Virus record (IMG/VR): IMGVR_UViG_3300020204_000019
Span: 44,528-108,527 of that record
Direction: 5' to 3' (one strand)
From: a virus
Length of the DNA: 64,000 nt
The position numbers were made by a program, and so were the translations under genes. Below are positions 38,546 through 46,425 of this stretch, piece by piece; the stretch's first letter is position 1; each line of letters starts with the position of its first letter. The notes beneath the pieces were generated by a model. It was not told the DNA's origin. It saw only the letters and a program-made list of their open reading frames with translations, and searched no databases.

Positions 38546-38992
38546 TTAATCCACTCTGCGACCTTTGATGTCTTTCACAGCAGAGGCAATACCGATAGAA
38601 ACTTCTGTTCTGAAATCAGTAGGCACCCCGCCCGATGGGGTGATAACGCAGTCAATCTCTAGCTTCAAGAGACCACCTGAACGAAATTCACCACTTCCCG
38701 AAAACGAATTCCAAGTACCCACCTGAATACTCTTGAACTCAATATCCGCATCGTGATCAAGGTCTACTCTACTCTCCTTCTCAAACTGAGATTGAACTGC
38801 CCGCACTACTGCATTATTTACCCCATCCCCAAAGAATTTAAAAGCGTCGAATTTCATTAGGGATTTCTGTACGACAGGTTCTATACCCTCACCCATCTGA
38901 ACATAGAACATACCATTACTTGCGGTACGACCTTCGAGGCGAGCAACGCGAGCCTGTAGATGACGGATAACATCAGCAGCACTTCTTCTCAT
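38546..38992 (-). CDS. RRSAAD/RTAS-tagged protein
   Basis: The product has 148 residues. It starts MRRSAADVIRHLQARVARLE then GRTAS, the shared N-terminal module. The body (residues about 28-148) is beta-rich (IEFKSIQVGTWNSFSGSGEFRSGGLLKLEIDCVITPSGG) with no recognised enzyme motif. CTTGGAG precedes the ATG, and the leader CCTATCCATTAATCC is shared with the gene at 55116. A TGGATA/TATCCA inverted pair lies at 39015-39032. It is followed on the same strand by the frameshifted family member. Confidence 0.6.
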   Translation of the reverse strand: MRRSAADVIRHLQARVARLEGRTASNGMFYVQMGEGIEPVVQKSLMKFDAFKFFGDGVNNAVVRAVQSQFEKESRVDLDHDADIEFKSIQVGTWNSFSGSGEFRSGGLLKLEIDCVITPSGGVPTDFRTEVSIGIASAVKDIKGRRVD

Positions 38993-39014
38993 GATTGAAA
39001 CTCCAAGGGATTAA

Positions 39015-39032
39015 TGGATAGGGATTTATCCA
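39015..39032 (-). promoter_or_regulatory. TGGATA/TATCCA inverted pair in tagged-gene leader
   Basis: TGGATA, 6-nt loop GGGATT, TATCCA. It is 23 nt upstream of the tagged gene at 38992 and resembles the pair at 55075-55095 before another tagged gene. Confidence 0.45.
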
Positions 39033-39095
39033 CTCACGCTTGGAGAGAATATAGATAAACTATAAAAGCCTTAAATCTCTAAAGGAGTGTGACAT

Positions 39096-40277
39096 ATGTT
39101 CTTTGAGTACGACAAGAAGCCGCTGATGAGCTTAGACGAATGTGAAATAAAGGTGGGAGACAGGGTTCAAATTCCACCTAGCTTGTGGGTCGAGATTAGG
39201 GAATCGTTTACGCAGGAGGCTATTACTGCACATTTGGGAAATGTGATCAAAAGATTGCCCTTTCCAATTAGGGAGTACACGCAACAAGAAATACAAGATG
39301 ACTTGAACGCATTGAGAGCGGAATCCTTGAAATATGAAGTATCTCCTTGGAGCACCCCACGGATAAACACACCAATGAACTTGGTTTATGGTTCTAAGCC
39401 TATCTGCCTGATAGGAAACAATAGTGGGCTAAAAGTATCCAATATCCAAACTCAGGCTATCCGTATGGAGTGTGGGTTAAAGAAGCAGGGTGCTCCGATG
39501 GAAGAATGGAGGAACGCCCATGCGAAAAAGAGCAACTTCTTTAGATGTCTGTTTGGGATACTTTCAGAGGAAGTGTCAACTAAGGGGATAGAGAACTCGA
39601 TTTTGTATCGAGCGTTAAAGATGCACACCTATATGGCGAGTCAGTTTAAGCCTAGCGTAGCGAAATCTATTTATGACCTGTTTGGTGCGAAGAGGGTCTT
39701 AGATTTCTCAGCAGGTTGGGGGGATAGATTGGTTGGGTTCTTGGCTAGTGGGGCGGAGAGTTATGTAGGGATTGATCCGAATACCAAACTGCATGAGCCA
39801 TATAGACGGATATCGGATAGTGTAGGTGGAACTAAGGCAACGGAGTTTATTTGTTCTCCAGCTGAAGAAGTGAACTATGGGGGCATTTCGTATGATTTTG
39901 TGTTTACAAGCCCGCCATATTTCGACACCGAGAGATACTCGGAAGAACCTACACAAAGTTGGATAAGACACTCCACATTGGATAAATGGTTGAATGGGTT
40001 TTTATTTGAGGTATTGGGCAGGGTCTATGGTGGTCTTGAGGATGGAGGCAGGTTAGCTGTGAATATATCGGATAAGAAAGGCGAGGGAAATATCTGCCAA
40101 CCGATGTTGGAGTTTATGGATAAACTAGGTGCGACTTATGAGGGCGTGATTGGATATAAAATGCACAAGAGGAACGGGATAGGTCTTGAGGGGAATTTCT
40201 GCGAGCCTGTTTTTGTTTGGAGCAAGGGGGGAGCCCCTGAGCCGAAATGGATAACCGATAACTTCTTTGGTGTATAG
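39096..40277 (+). CDS. SAM-dependent methyltransferase, TSPPY type (DNA or RNA)
   Basis: The product has 393 residues. The SAM-binding motif I is VLDFSAGWGDRLVGF (about 202-216), followed by YVGIDPN. The catalytic motif IV is T271-S-P-P-Y275 (FTSPPYFDTERYS), which is typical of cytosine-N4 or adenine-N6 amino-methylases. The final part (LEGNFCEPVFVWSKG) fits the C-terminal strands. The N-terminal 190 residues are unique and may bind substrate. AAAGGAG stands 9 nt before the ATG. No partner endonuclease is next to it, so it is a probable orphan methylase that marks or protects phage DNA. The target is unknown. Confidence 0.72.
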   Translation: MFFEYDKKPLMSLDECEIKVGDRVQIPPSLWVEIRESFTQEAITAHLGNVIKRLPFPIREYTQQEIQDDLNALRAESLKYEVSPWSTPRINTPMNLVYGSKPICLIGNNSGLKVSNIQTQAIRMECGLKKQGAPMEEWRNAHAKKSNFFRCLFGILSEEVSTKGIENSILYRALKMHTYMASQFKPSVAKSIYDLFGAKRVLDFSAGWGDRLVGFLASGAESYVGIDPNTKLHEPYRRISDSVGGTKATEFICSPAEEVNYGGISYDFVFTSPPYFDTERYSEEPTQSWIRHSTLDKWLNGFLFEVLGRVYGGLEDGGRLAVNISDKKGEGNICQPMLEFMDKLGATYEGVIGYKMHKRNGIGLEGNFCEPVFVWSKGGAPEPKWITDNFFGV

Positions 40278-40321
40278 TCTAGGTGGGCAAACTGAAACCT
40301 CTTTGATGTGGGGTCAAGAAG

Positions 40322-40361
40322 GTATCCCAAGGGGGTGTTCTCCGTATATGTGTGGTGTGGC
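40322..40361 (+). promoter_or_regulatory. Phage promoter-like element D
   Basis: GTATCCC, 16 nt, TATATGT, GT, then GGTGT. Same spacing as the other four. The -10-like box overlaps the hairpin at 40346-40373. Confidence 0.55.
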
Positions 40362-40373
40362 TACCACACATAT
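40346..40373 (+). promoter_or_regulatory. Strong leader hairpin before 40386 gene
   Basis: ATATGTGTGGT and ACCACACATAT pair perfectly over 11 bp with loop GTGGCT. The stem ends directly before the GGAG ribosome site. It probably lies at or near the 5' end of the mRNA made from element D. Confidence 0.6.
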
Positions 40374-40385
40374 GGAGAAGCAAAG

Positions 40386-40589
40386 ATGATCATAAAGGGA
40401 CTTGAAGAAAAGTTTTATGGACTCAATGAGGTTGAGTATTCGCTGAGTAAGCTCGGCTTGACGGAGGCAGGGATTATAGACCTGTGGAATGGGGACTATA
40501 TTGCCAATCCGTTTGGGGAGGATTGGTCTTCTCTCAGCAGTTACAAGAAGTGTGCGTTTATGGATAAACTTCTTGACATGGGGGAGTGA
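40386..40589 (+). CDS. Small hypothetical protein
   Basis: The product has 67 residues from ATG 40386 (MIIKGLEEKFYGL); GGAG lies 10 nt upstream, and the longer frame from 40308 would cover the promoter. It is acidic and helical (LSKLGLTEAGIIDLWNGDYI). Its own promoter and strong leader hairpin suggest high expression. No family is recognised. Confidence 0.5.
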   Translation: MIIKGLEEKFYGLNEVEYSLSKLGLTEAGIIDLWNGDYIANPFGEDWSSLSSYKKCAFMDKLLDMGE

Positions 40590-40628
40590 GATATAGTAGG
40601 GGTGTGGCACATAAGTGAGGAAATACCT

Positions 40629-40715
40629 ATGTGTCTACTATATACGCTAATAATTGCCTTTTCTTATGGGATATTCGTAAGGGAGGCGATTAAGCATTAT
40701 CGTTCTAATGGGTAG
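40629..40715 (+). CDS. Possible 28-residue membrane peptide
   Basis: The ATG at 40629 follows GTGAGGAAATACCT. The peptide has one hydrophobic segment (LLYTLIIAFSYGIFV) and a short basic tail (REAIKHYRSNG). TATAGTAGGGGTGTGG about 30 nt upstream resembles the 3' half of the promoter element. It could be a small inner-membrane protein; the call rests on the ribosome site and the hydrophobic pattern only. Confidence 0.35.
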   Translation: MCLLYTLIIAFSYGIFVREAIKHYRSNG

Positions 40716-40755
40716 ATTGTTTATGATGCGTCACCGATGAAAGAAGGTGACGCGA

Positions 40756-41136
40756 ATGAGACGGACATCTGCTAAATTAAGTTTAGTCTTAGAGGGATTA
40801 GACACGGGTGTGGTGTCTAATTCAGAGGGTTTAGTCGCTTCGGTGGTGGGTTCTTTTGAAGAACAGCTAAAGAAGTCTCCCATAACCTTTAAGGTGGGGG
40901 ATTACGAGGTGGTGGTGGAAGCGTTTGATGGGGAGGGCAGGGAATTGGATATCCATCTAAGGTGTAGTTGTAATTATTGGCAGTATCAGGGACCTGAGTA
41001 TCACGCACAAAAAAATGGATACTTGTTTGGTAAACCTAGGGGAACGGCGAGCAAGCCTGATTCAAAAGACCCTAAGGGGAGCCACAAGGTGTGTAAACAC
41101 GCCTATGCGGTTTTATCTACCTATTTTGGAGTGTGA
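40756..41136 (+). CDS. SWIM-type zinc-finger protein
   Basis: The product has 126 residues from ATG 40756 (MRRTSAKLSLVLEGL); GTG 40747 is an alternative with no better ribosome site. The zinc ligands of a SWIM finger are visible as C70-x-C72 and C113-x-H115 (LRCSCNYWQYQG...SHKVCKHAYAVL). SWIM fingers bind DNA or protein. The start MRRTS resembles the tag family, but the helix is different. It overlaps the FmdB-like gene region by a few bases and likely shares its mRNA. Confidence 0.55.
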   Translation: MRRTSAKLSLVLEGLDTGVVSNSEGLVASVVGSFEEQLKKSPITFKVGDYEVVVEAFDGEGRELDIHLRCSCNYWQYQGPEYHAQKNGYLFGKPRGTASKPDSKDPKGSHKVCKHAYAVLSTYFGV

Positions 41137-41138
41137 CG

Positions 41139-41519
41139 ATGCCGACCTATGATTTTCTCTGTAGTTCCTGTGAAAACCGCTTTACCAAATCGCTGAGGAT
41201 GTCAGAGCGAGATCAGGAGACAAGATGTCCTGATTGTGAAGCTGTGGGTAAGAGAGTTCCTTCGCTACCTCAGTTTATCCTTGTTGGGGATGGTTGGACG
41301 GGTAAAAACTTGAAGATAAAGCAACAGATGGCGGAAAAGAACTCGAAGCTAGAGATGAGGCAAAACGAGATGAAGCGTGATGCACCATCAGTCACACTAG
41401 CTCCAAATGTGGATGGGGAGAGGGTGGATAGTTGGGCTGATGCTCAAAAGCTGGCGGCATCAAAGGGAAAAAACGCAGACAGCTACAACACACTAGTGCA
41501 GAAAGAGAAGGTTAAGTAA
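41139..41519 (+). CDS. FmdB-type zinc-ribbon protein
   Basis: The product has 126 residues from ATG 41139 (MPTYDFLCSSCENRF), the usual start of this family. C8-x2-C11 and C30-x2-C33 form the zinc ribbon. The C-terminal 80 residues are charged and helical. FmdB-like ribbons are common in bacteria and phages, but their function is not settled. The stop overlaps the next start (TAATG). Confidence 0.65.
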   Translation: MPTYDFLCSSCENRFTKSLRMSERDQETRCPDCEAVGKRVPSLPQFILVGDGWTGKNLKIKQQMAEKNSKLEMRQNEMKRDAPSVTLAPNVDGERVDSWADAQKLAASKGKNADSYNTLVQKEKVK

Positions 41520-42229
41520 TGTCTAGAGGGCGTTTACTTCCAAGTTTGAACTATCGCTCTAAGGGGCTGATAGATGTCTCTATCCCCAATCAATCCCTAA
41601 GGGGGATGGATGAGGTAAGGGTTTATGGAGCGTCCAATTTGATGGATGCTTTTAACAATCCAATAGAGATACTGCGAACTCGATATGATGTGAACTTCAA
41701 AAGTTCATCCATTTTGAGCCAGCGGCTGAGTGTCGAGGAAAGTAGTCGAGATTTGACCCGCATGGTGTTCAATCTGAACGATTTTTCTACTGCCCCTCCG
41801 AACCCTAGAATCCCTACGGATGAAGAGGTGTGTTTTATCCGTTTGAGAGGAAAGATGAGGGCGACTCAAGAGCTAACGGATTTCGGCCCCGTTGTTGTGG
41901 TTGTGCCTTATGATTTCTTTAGTGTGACAGCACCGATCTTCACCGTTGTAGGTACTGCACCCGACATCAATACAGGTGCAGTACCTGACAATTTGGGTGT
42001 TGGAGCGATCAATATCCATTTGCCGTATTTTAGCCAAACCATCAGCGTTCAAAACTTGGATGACACGGATAACCTGTATGTTTCTTGTGCGGCGGGAATG
42101 AGTCCAACGATCATACGCCCATTGGATACTTTGAGTCTAACAGGTGGTGCAGTACCTGAGTTCTTTCTAGCGGGAGATGGTGCAACCCCCCAATTTACGA
42201 TACGGACGAGCCTTGTAAATAGGGGTTAA
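41519..42229 (+). CDS. Probable virion structural protein
   Basis: The product has 236 residues starting at TAATG. It is beta-rich with Gly/Pro turns (PIFTVVGTAPDINTGAVPDNLGVGAINIHLPYFSQTISVQNLDDTDNLYVSCAAG), the pattern of a head or tail decoration domain. The part NIHLPYFSQTISVQNLDD..LYVSCAAG..TIRPLDTLSL is typical of small receptor or spike-like domains in phage virions. No specific family is named. Confidence 0.5.
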   Translation: MSRGRLLPSLNYRSKGLIDVSIPNQSLRGMDEVRVYGASNLMDAFNNPIEILRTRYDVNFKSSSILSQRLSVEESSRDLTRMVFNLNDFSTAPPNPRIPTDEEVCFIRLRGKMRATQELTDFGPVVVVVPYDFFSVTAPIFTVVGTAPDINTGAVPDNLGVGAINIHLPYFSQTISVQNLDDTDNLYVSCAAGMSPTIIRPLDTLSLTGGAVPEFFLAGDGATPQFTIRTSLVNRG

Positions 42230-42289
42230 TAATAGTTTCTTTATATTGAGGTGCAGTATTGTAGATACCCCCCCAATAGGAGAGAAACG

Positions 42290-42997
42290 ATGCCGTATAT
42301 CATCGCGAGGCGTAGTGAAATTCAAAATGGTTCGATTCAGGTAACGGATTTATTTCCCGATCAGAGTCAAGCCAACCTTGTGAACGACCCTGCCCCTCAG
42401 GGTCCTTTTTATGTCAGAGTTCCCAATATGGGTAACTCGGGCTTTTTCCGTCCCGTTCTTGCCGAGATTGCAGACGAGTCGATTGTCTTTGCTCGTGAGG
42501 CAAGAGGACTAGTTTCCTACATCATTAAAAATGTAGATGCCGTGAATGGTGCAGGAACTCGTACCGTGACTGTCACACAGGCGGAGACGATTGCCAACGC
42601 CATCTTAGCTAGAGCCCAAGGTGGCTTGGCTTTGGCAGAGGCGAACATCAACGCTCTTTTAGTCGCCACCTTGGGTGAAGGTGCGGCTATAGACGCGGGG
42701 GACAGCACAGCATCAGTCGATGCCATTCTTCAAATCCTAGCTGGAGAACAATATGTGATCGAAGCAGGATATGTGGTTCAGGACGCGGAAGGCGACCATG
42801 TGGTGGTTATCGCGGATACTAGCCTTGGTGCCACGATGAGAAGACTTGTTGAGAGAGATACTTCTTGGCAGGTGTCTTTCAATGAAGGAACTCTTGCAGG
42901 GCTTGTCGCCGCTAGACCTAATGGCTTCGCAGGTAATACCGCTACCACCCCCCTCGTTGCCGTCTACAATACAGACGGCACCGTCTATAACGGATAA
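42290..42997 (+). CDS. Virion-type protein, tandem paralogue 1
   Basis: The product has 235 residues from ATG 42290 (MPYIIARRSEIQNGS), with AGGAG upstream. It shares with the next two products an NGS..I.DLFP start, SQAN..NDPAPQGP.Y, an AYI helix, ILQIL..G..YVI.AG and a closing PLVAVYNTDGTVYNG. The N-terminal pattern (IQNGS..V.DLFPD.SQ) is one I associate with structural proteins of large phages. A 61-nt leader precedes it. Head decoration or fibre-related roles are possible. Confidence 0.55.
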   Translation: MPYIIARRSEIQNGSIQVTDLFPDQSQANLVNDPAPQGPFYVRVPNMGNSGFFRPVLAEIADESIVFAREARGLVSYIIKNVDAVNGAGTRTVTVTQAETIANAILARAQGGLALAEANINALLVATLGEGAAIDAGDSTASVDAILQILAGEQYVIEAGYVVQDAEGDHVVVIADTSLGATMRRLVERDTSWQVSFNEGTLAGLVAARPNGFAGNTATTPLVAVYNTDGTVYNG

Positions 42998-43007
42998 GGA
43001 GTCCATC

Positions 43008-43706
43008 ATGCCTTTCGTATGCACACCTAGAGTTACCAACTCTACCGATGGTGGTGTCGCCCTACAGATTACTGATCTCTTCCCTCACAAGACACAATCC
43101 AATGCTGTCATCACACCCCGTTTTCAGGGACCTCGTTATCTCTATGCCCACGGCAGAGCGTTAACTCAAACTGTATCTCTAAACGCTGCTTTTGACACTA
43201 CAGCAGAATTCAAGGGTTTAGCCGCCTATATTCTCGCTACGATTGCGAGGGCTGCGGCGGGTGGTCTAGCTCTCACAGCCGCTCAGGCGAATTTCATCGC
43301 TGCCGACATCATCGCCATCATGGAGGGTGGTGGTGCTTTGACGGTCGATGCTATCAACGCTAAGATTGCAGTTCGCACGGGTGGAAATAACGGCATTGGT
43401 ATTGGCGGTTCTGTTGCTACCGTGCTTCAGATCCTTCAGATTGTGTCGGGTTATAAGGTATTCACCCTCCCCGCAGGAACTTCTGTAGGTGGTGACGGTG
43501 GTGTTTATAACTTCATCCCCGCAGGTCTTGATGCGAGGTTTACTGACCCCACGGATGTAGCGAGCCTTTGGACAACTTTTGAGTCGAGCTTTTATGTATC
43601 CGCTAGGAGCGGACAGCTAAAGAAGGCTCAGACTAGAAGACTTGCTAACGGCGATCTCGCACCCTTCGTTGTCTGTTATGCAGATGACGGCACACTCATT
43701 CAGTAA
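43008..43706 (+). CDS. Virion-type protein, tandem paralogue 2
   Basis: The product has 232 residues from ATG 43008 (MPFVCTPRVTNSTDGG), with AAGGAG 7 nt upstream; a longer frame from 42846 lies inside the preceding gene. It keeps the family plan: ALQITDLFPHKTQSN, FQGPRYLYA, FKGLAAYILATI, ATVLQILQIVSGYKVFTLPAG, FYVSARSGQLKKAQTRR and PFVVCYADDGTLIQ. It has an added Gly-rich insert (GGNNGIGIGG). Confidence 0.55.
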   Translation: MPFVCTPRVTNSTDGGVALQITDLFPHKTQSNAVITPRFQGPRYLYAHGRALTQTVSLNAAFDTTAEFKGLAAYILATIARAAAGGLALTAAQANFIAADIIAIMEGGGALTVDAINAKIAVRTGGNNGIGIGGSVATVLQILQIVSGYKVFTLPAGTSVGGDGGVYNFIPAGLDARFTDPTDVASLWTTFESSFYVSARSGQLKKAQTRRLANGDLAPFVVCYADDGTLIQ

Positions 43707-43717
43707 GGATAAAACCC

Positions 43718-44383
43718 ATGAATAGCCCCGTAATTTGTATCCGTGATTTGTCTATCCCTAATGGGTCACTTATGATCAAGGATATGTGGCCGAACAGGTC
43801 TTTGGCAAACCCTGTGGTCGATCCCGCTCCTCAGGGACCTCGTTATCTTCGTCAGCCTGAGAACACCCTTCCTGTGGTGGTTGCAGATGTGGTGACAAGA
43901 GAAGTAAGTGGACTTGCCGCTTATCTCTTAGTGACAGTTGACGCAGGTGACGCAGGTGCCAACTTCACCCCTGCTCAGGCTAAGACTGCCGCTGATGATA
44001 TCATCTCAGAAATGAGGACAGGGGGTGACTTAGATGTTGCCACCGTGGAGGGAATTCTAGCCGGTGTGGTTGAAGGATCGGGTATTGTTGGTACAGGGGA
44101 CTCGACCGCTACCTTAGGCAACATCTTGGCGATTGTTGGTGGTGCGAAGTTTGTGGTGCCAGCGGGAACTGATGTCGGTGCGGTTTTCCAAACGGAAGCG
44201 GCTCAAGAGGCTTTATTTGATACGGGTGCTTATGCCCCCATCGTAAATGAAGATTCGAGCTTTTGGATTTCCTTGGCTCAGGGTAACTTGTTCAAGGCTA
44301 AGAACAATCGTGTTAACCCTGTCACAGGTGCTGCATTAGACCCCTTAGTGGTTGTTTATGATGTGGATGGGACTGTGCTGTAA
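43718..44383 (+). CDS. Virion-type protein, tandem paralogue 3
   Basis: The product has 221 residues. AAGGATAAAACCC precedes the ATG. It repeats the plan of the two upstream proteins: NGSLMIKDMWPNRSLANPVVDPAPQGPRYLR, GLAAYLLVTV, STATLGNILAIVGGAKFVVPAG, FWISLAQGNLFKAKNNR and PLVVVYDVDGTVL. It is closer to paralogue 1 in the DPAPQGP motif. Third copy of a tandem triplication. Confidence 0.55.
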   Translation: MNSPVICIRDLSIPNGSLMIKDMWPNRSLANPVVDPAPQGPRYLRQPENTLPVVVADVVTREVSGLAAYLLVTVDAGDAGANFTPAQAKTAADDIISEMRTGGDLDVATVEGILAGVVEGSGIVGTGDSTATLGNILAIVGGAKFVVPAGTDVGAVFQTEAAQEALFDTGAYAPIVNEDSSFWISLAQGNLFKAKNNRVNPVTGAALDPLVVVYDVDGTVL

Positions 44384-44384
44384 G

Positions 44385-44609
44385 ATGAAAATCGCCTTAA
44401 TGGATAAGAAGGCAGTAAGTGCTTTCGTGTCGAGACAAACATTTGAGGGAAGAGTCTTGGTTTCCACAGGGACTGAACTTAGAGCCTCTTGGGGCTCTAA
44501 GCCTATTATTGCTAAGTGGATTTCGGATAAAATTGTCCGAGAGACTTCTGAGGATAAGGGTGTGAAGAAAGCACTTGAGTTACTATCGGAAGTGTTATCG
44601 GACAAATGA
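44385..44609 (+). CDS. Small hypothetical protein
   Basis: The product has 74 residues from ATG 44385 (MKIALMDKKAVSAFVSRQ), which lies 1 nt after the preceding stop; there is no strong ribosome site, so coupling is likely. Basic and helical at the C-terminus (GVKKALELLSEVLSDK). No family is recognised. Confidence 0.45.
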   Translation: MKIALMDKKAVSAFVSRQTFEGRVLVSTGTELRASWGSKPIIAKWISDKIVRETSEDKGVKKALELLSEVLSDK

Positions 44610-44620
44610 GGATTGGATAA

Positions 44621-44884
44621 GTGAGGGTTTTGGACATAGAGCCTGCGGAGTTGTACAAGACATCCGACTTGTATTTTGCAGCCTTCCTTAAAGCTGCGGG
44701 CTTAGACCTGCTCACCTCTGAAGTATTGGATAAGAAGGTGTTGTTTGTCTTTGAGCGGGTGGATTTGATTAAAGATTTGAAAAGGGAATACTTTAATCGA
44801 ACCGCTCGTGTTCCTGCTCTTACTTTTGTTGATGAGATCAGAAGCCTCAAAGCCCTAACACATATGACAAGAGAAGGCTCTTAA
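44621..44884 (+). CDS. Hypothetical protein, GTG start
   Basis: The product has 87 residues from a GTG with ATGAGGA 9-10 nt upstream. Sequence: an SDLYFAAFLKAAG helix, then VLFVFERVDLIKDLKREYFNR. The layout of a hydrophobic helix, strand and basic helix suggests a small nucleic-acid or head-completion protein, but nothing is diagnostic. Confidence 0.45.
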   Translation: MRVLDIEPAELYKTSDLYFAAFLKAAGLDLLTSEVLDKKVLFVFERVDLIKDLKREYFNRTARVPALTFVDEIRSLKALTHMTREGS

Positions 44885-44930
44885 AGGTTTTATCTAATTT
44901 TGGTGTGTAAAGCCAAAGGAGAATAAAACC

Positions 44931-45290
44931 ATGACCCCTATCATGATTCATGTGGAAGAGGGCAAATCTGTTCCTTGTCCTATTGCGTGGACAGATGAGC
45001 TAGGTCGCCCCTTAGATGTAGAGGGCGTAGAGGCTTCTCTCTACACCTATGTGGGGAATGTAAGAACTATCCTCCAAGAACCTGCCGTGATGGTTCAAAC
45101 AGATCAACCTCATAGATATGTCTTAAGATTTACAATCCCTGAAGGTTATTTGGGAAAGTACCTTTATGTTGGCTTTAGTGCTACGCTTATTTCGGATAAC
45201 TCTACGCTCTATGCGGACATGATCCTTTATGTTATTGACCCCTTATCAGATGGGGGAATAACCCCAAGTCCCATCATAAGGGTTTTGTAG
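44931..45290 (+). CDS. Hypothetical beta-sandwich-like virion protein
   Basis: The product has 119 residues with an AAAGGAG ribosome site. It has a regular strand pattern (VPCPIAWTDELGRPLDVEGVEASLYTYVG..RYVLRFTIPEGYLGKYLYVGFSATL). This is similar in layout to the gene at 45683 (IEFYLSDGTPYDPHSITYAFYG..GSYFIEWTMKR), so both may be small Ig-like head or tail proteins. Confidence 0.5.
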   Translation: MTPIMIHVEEGKSVPCPIAWTDELGRPLDVEGVEASLYTYVGNVRTILQEPAVMVQTDQPHRYVLRFTIPEGYLGKYLYVGFSATLISDNSTLYADMILYVIDPLSDGGITPSPIIRVL

Positions 45291-45341
45291 TTCTTTTATT
45301 TATTTACTCCTCATAACCTCTTTGTCCAACGGAGATAGAAG

Positions 45342-45683
45342 ATGAAAGTAAAAGCTGAACTTGTCCGTATCGCCCAAGAAAACCCCAAACTCCGCTCGAT
45401 CATCATTCCTGTGGTGAAGAGCAACGATGTCCAAAAGATGATCCATCTTGCCAAAGCTATTTTGGCGGAGGAAGAAGCTAAGGCTGAGGAGCTTAAGGCT
45501 GAGGAGCTTAAGGCTGAGGAGCCTAAGGCTGAGGAGCCTAAGGCTGAGGAGCCTAAGGCTAAGGAGCCTAAGGCTGAGAAAAAGGCATCAGAGAATACTC
45601 TCCGCAAGCAGATTATCCGTTTAGCTTCAGAGAGACCTGAGCTTAGGGAAGTTCTTATTCCCCTGTTGAAGGCTAATAAGTAA
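45342..45683 (+). CDS. Protein with duplicated end motifs and KAEEP repeats
   Basis: The product has 113 residues. The N-terminal helix (VKAELVRIAQENPKLRSIIIPVVKSN) and the C-terminal helix (LRKQIIRLASERPELREVLIPLLKANK) are two copies of one motif. Between them is a Lys-Ala-Glu-Glu linker of five-residue repeats encoded by 15-bp tandem units. The end motif is one I associate with other large phages as a protein tag. The arrangement suggests a double-ended adaptor held by a flexible charged rod. The stop overlaps the next start (TAATG). Confidence 0.55.
   Translation: MKVKAELVRIAQENPKLRSIIIPVVKSNDVQKMIHLAKAILAEEEAKAEELKAEELKAEEPKAEEPKAEEPKAKEPKAEKKASENTLRKQIIRLASERPELREVLIPLLKANK
45480..45578 (+). 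repeat. 15-bp tandem repeat encoding KAEE(L/P)
   Basis: Six complete units of AAGGCTGAGGAGC(T/C)T plus a partial one; the sixth reads AAGGCTAAGGAGCCT. Units are nearly identical, so copy number is likely variable. Confidence 0.85.
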
Positions 45684-46003
45684 TGTCTGTTGTCTTTAGA
45701 CAAAGACAGGTACTTGGTCCGAATGATTTAAGGATAGAGTTTTATTTGTCCGATGGGACACCTTATGATCCGCACTCCATAACATACGCCTTTTATGGGA
45801 ACGATCCGATTATGGGCTTGTGGAGGGTAGGCGGTGGGGGTCGCCTTCCCTTTCAGGAAGCGGAGGGTAAGTATTTTGTGGCTGAAACTCTAACCACAGC
45901 ATTTAGACCTGGGTCTTACTTCATCGAGTGGACGATGAAGAGGACAAGCACATCTCCCTTAGAAATAGCTAAGAAACAAGAGTTTGCATTTGTAGCGGGG
46001 TAA
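45683..46003 (+). CDS. Hypothetical Ig-like virion protein
   Basis: The product has 106 residues starting at TAATG after the KAEEP gene. Strand pattern: LRIEFYLSDGTPYDPHSITYAFYG, then FVAETLTTAFRPGSYFIEWTMKR. It resembles a single beta-sandwich domain. No family is recognised. Confidence 0.48.
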   Translation: MSVVFRQRQVLGPNDLRIEFYLSDGTPYDPHSITYAFYGNDPIMGLWRVGGGGRLPFQEAEGKYFVAETLTTAFRPGSYFIEWTMKRTSTSPLEIAKKQEFAFVAG

Positions 46004-46056
46004 GTTTATCCCTTTTTAACCCTTTATTGTGTGTTATCCAATAAAGGAGAATGAAG

Positions 46057-46422
46057 ATGGGAAACTTTTGGATAAGGGACAGCGGTGTGAATACCCTGAA
46101 AGGGGTAGAGGGGGATGTGGATAATCCTCCCGTGTTGCCTGCGATGTTGATCGTTACGATGCTGAACGAGAACCAACAGGCAAGGGATGATTTTGAGTTC
46201 TTGTTTCCAACTATGAGTTCTTTGGAACAAGAGCGTCTTACGGAGTTATTTTCCTATTCAAGACCTCCTTTGGAATACCCGCAGGTATCTGAGGATAAGT
46301 TCCAACGCAGGGCAAATGACTTGGTGGTGCGTAGGTTGGATACGCTGCCAAAAAGTATCAACACATCGGATAACAAGTACTCGGGTCCTGTGATCCGATT
46401 GACCCTTCCACCAAGGAGATAA
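46057..46422 (+). CDS. Hypothetical protein, probable head-tail component
   Basis: The product has 121 residues from ATG 46057 (MGNFWIRDSGVNTLKG), with AAAGGAG 7 nt upstream; ATG 46051 sits too close to that site. The middle is helical and acidic (LEQERLTELFSYSRP) and the end is GPVIRLTLPPRR. Location in a chain of small virion genes suggests a structural role. Confidence 0.48.
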   Translation: MGNFWIRDSGVNTLKGVEGDVDNPPVLPAMLIVTMLNENQQARDDFEFLFPTMSSLEQERLTELFSYSRPPLEYPQVSEDKFQRRANDLVVRRLDTLPKSINTSDNKYSGPVIRLTLPPRR

Positions 46423-46425
46423 GTC

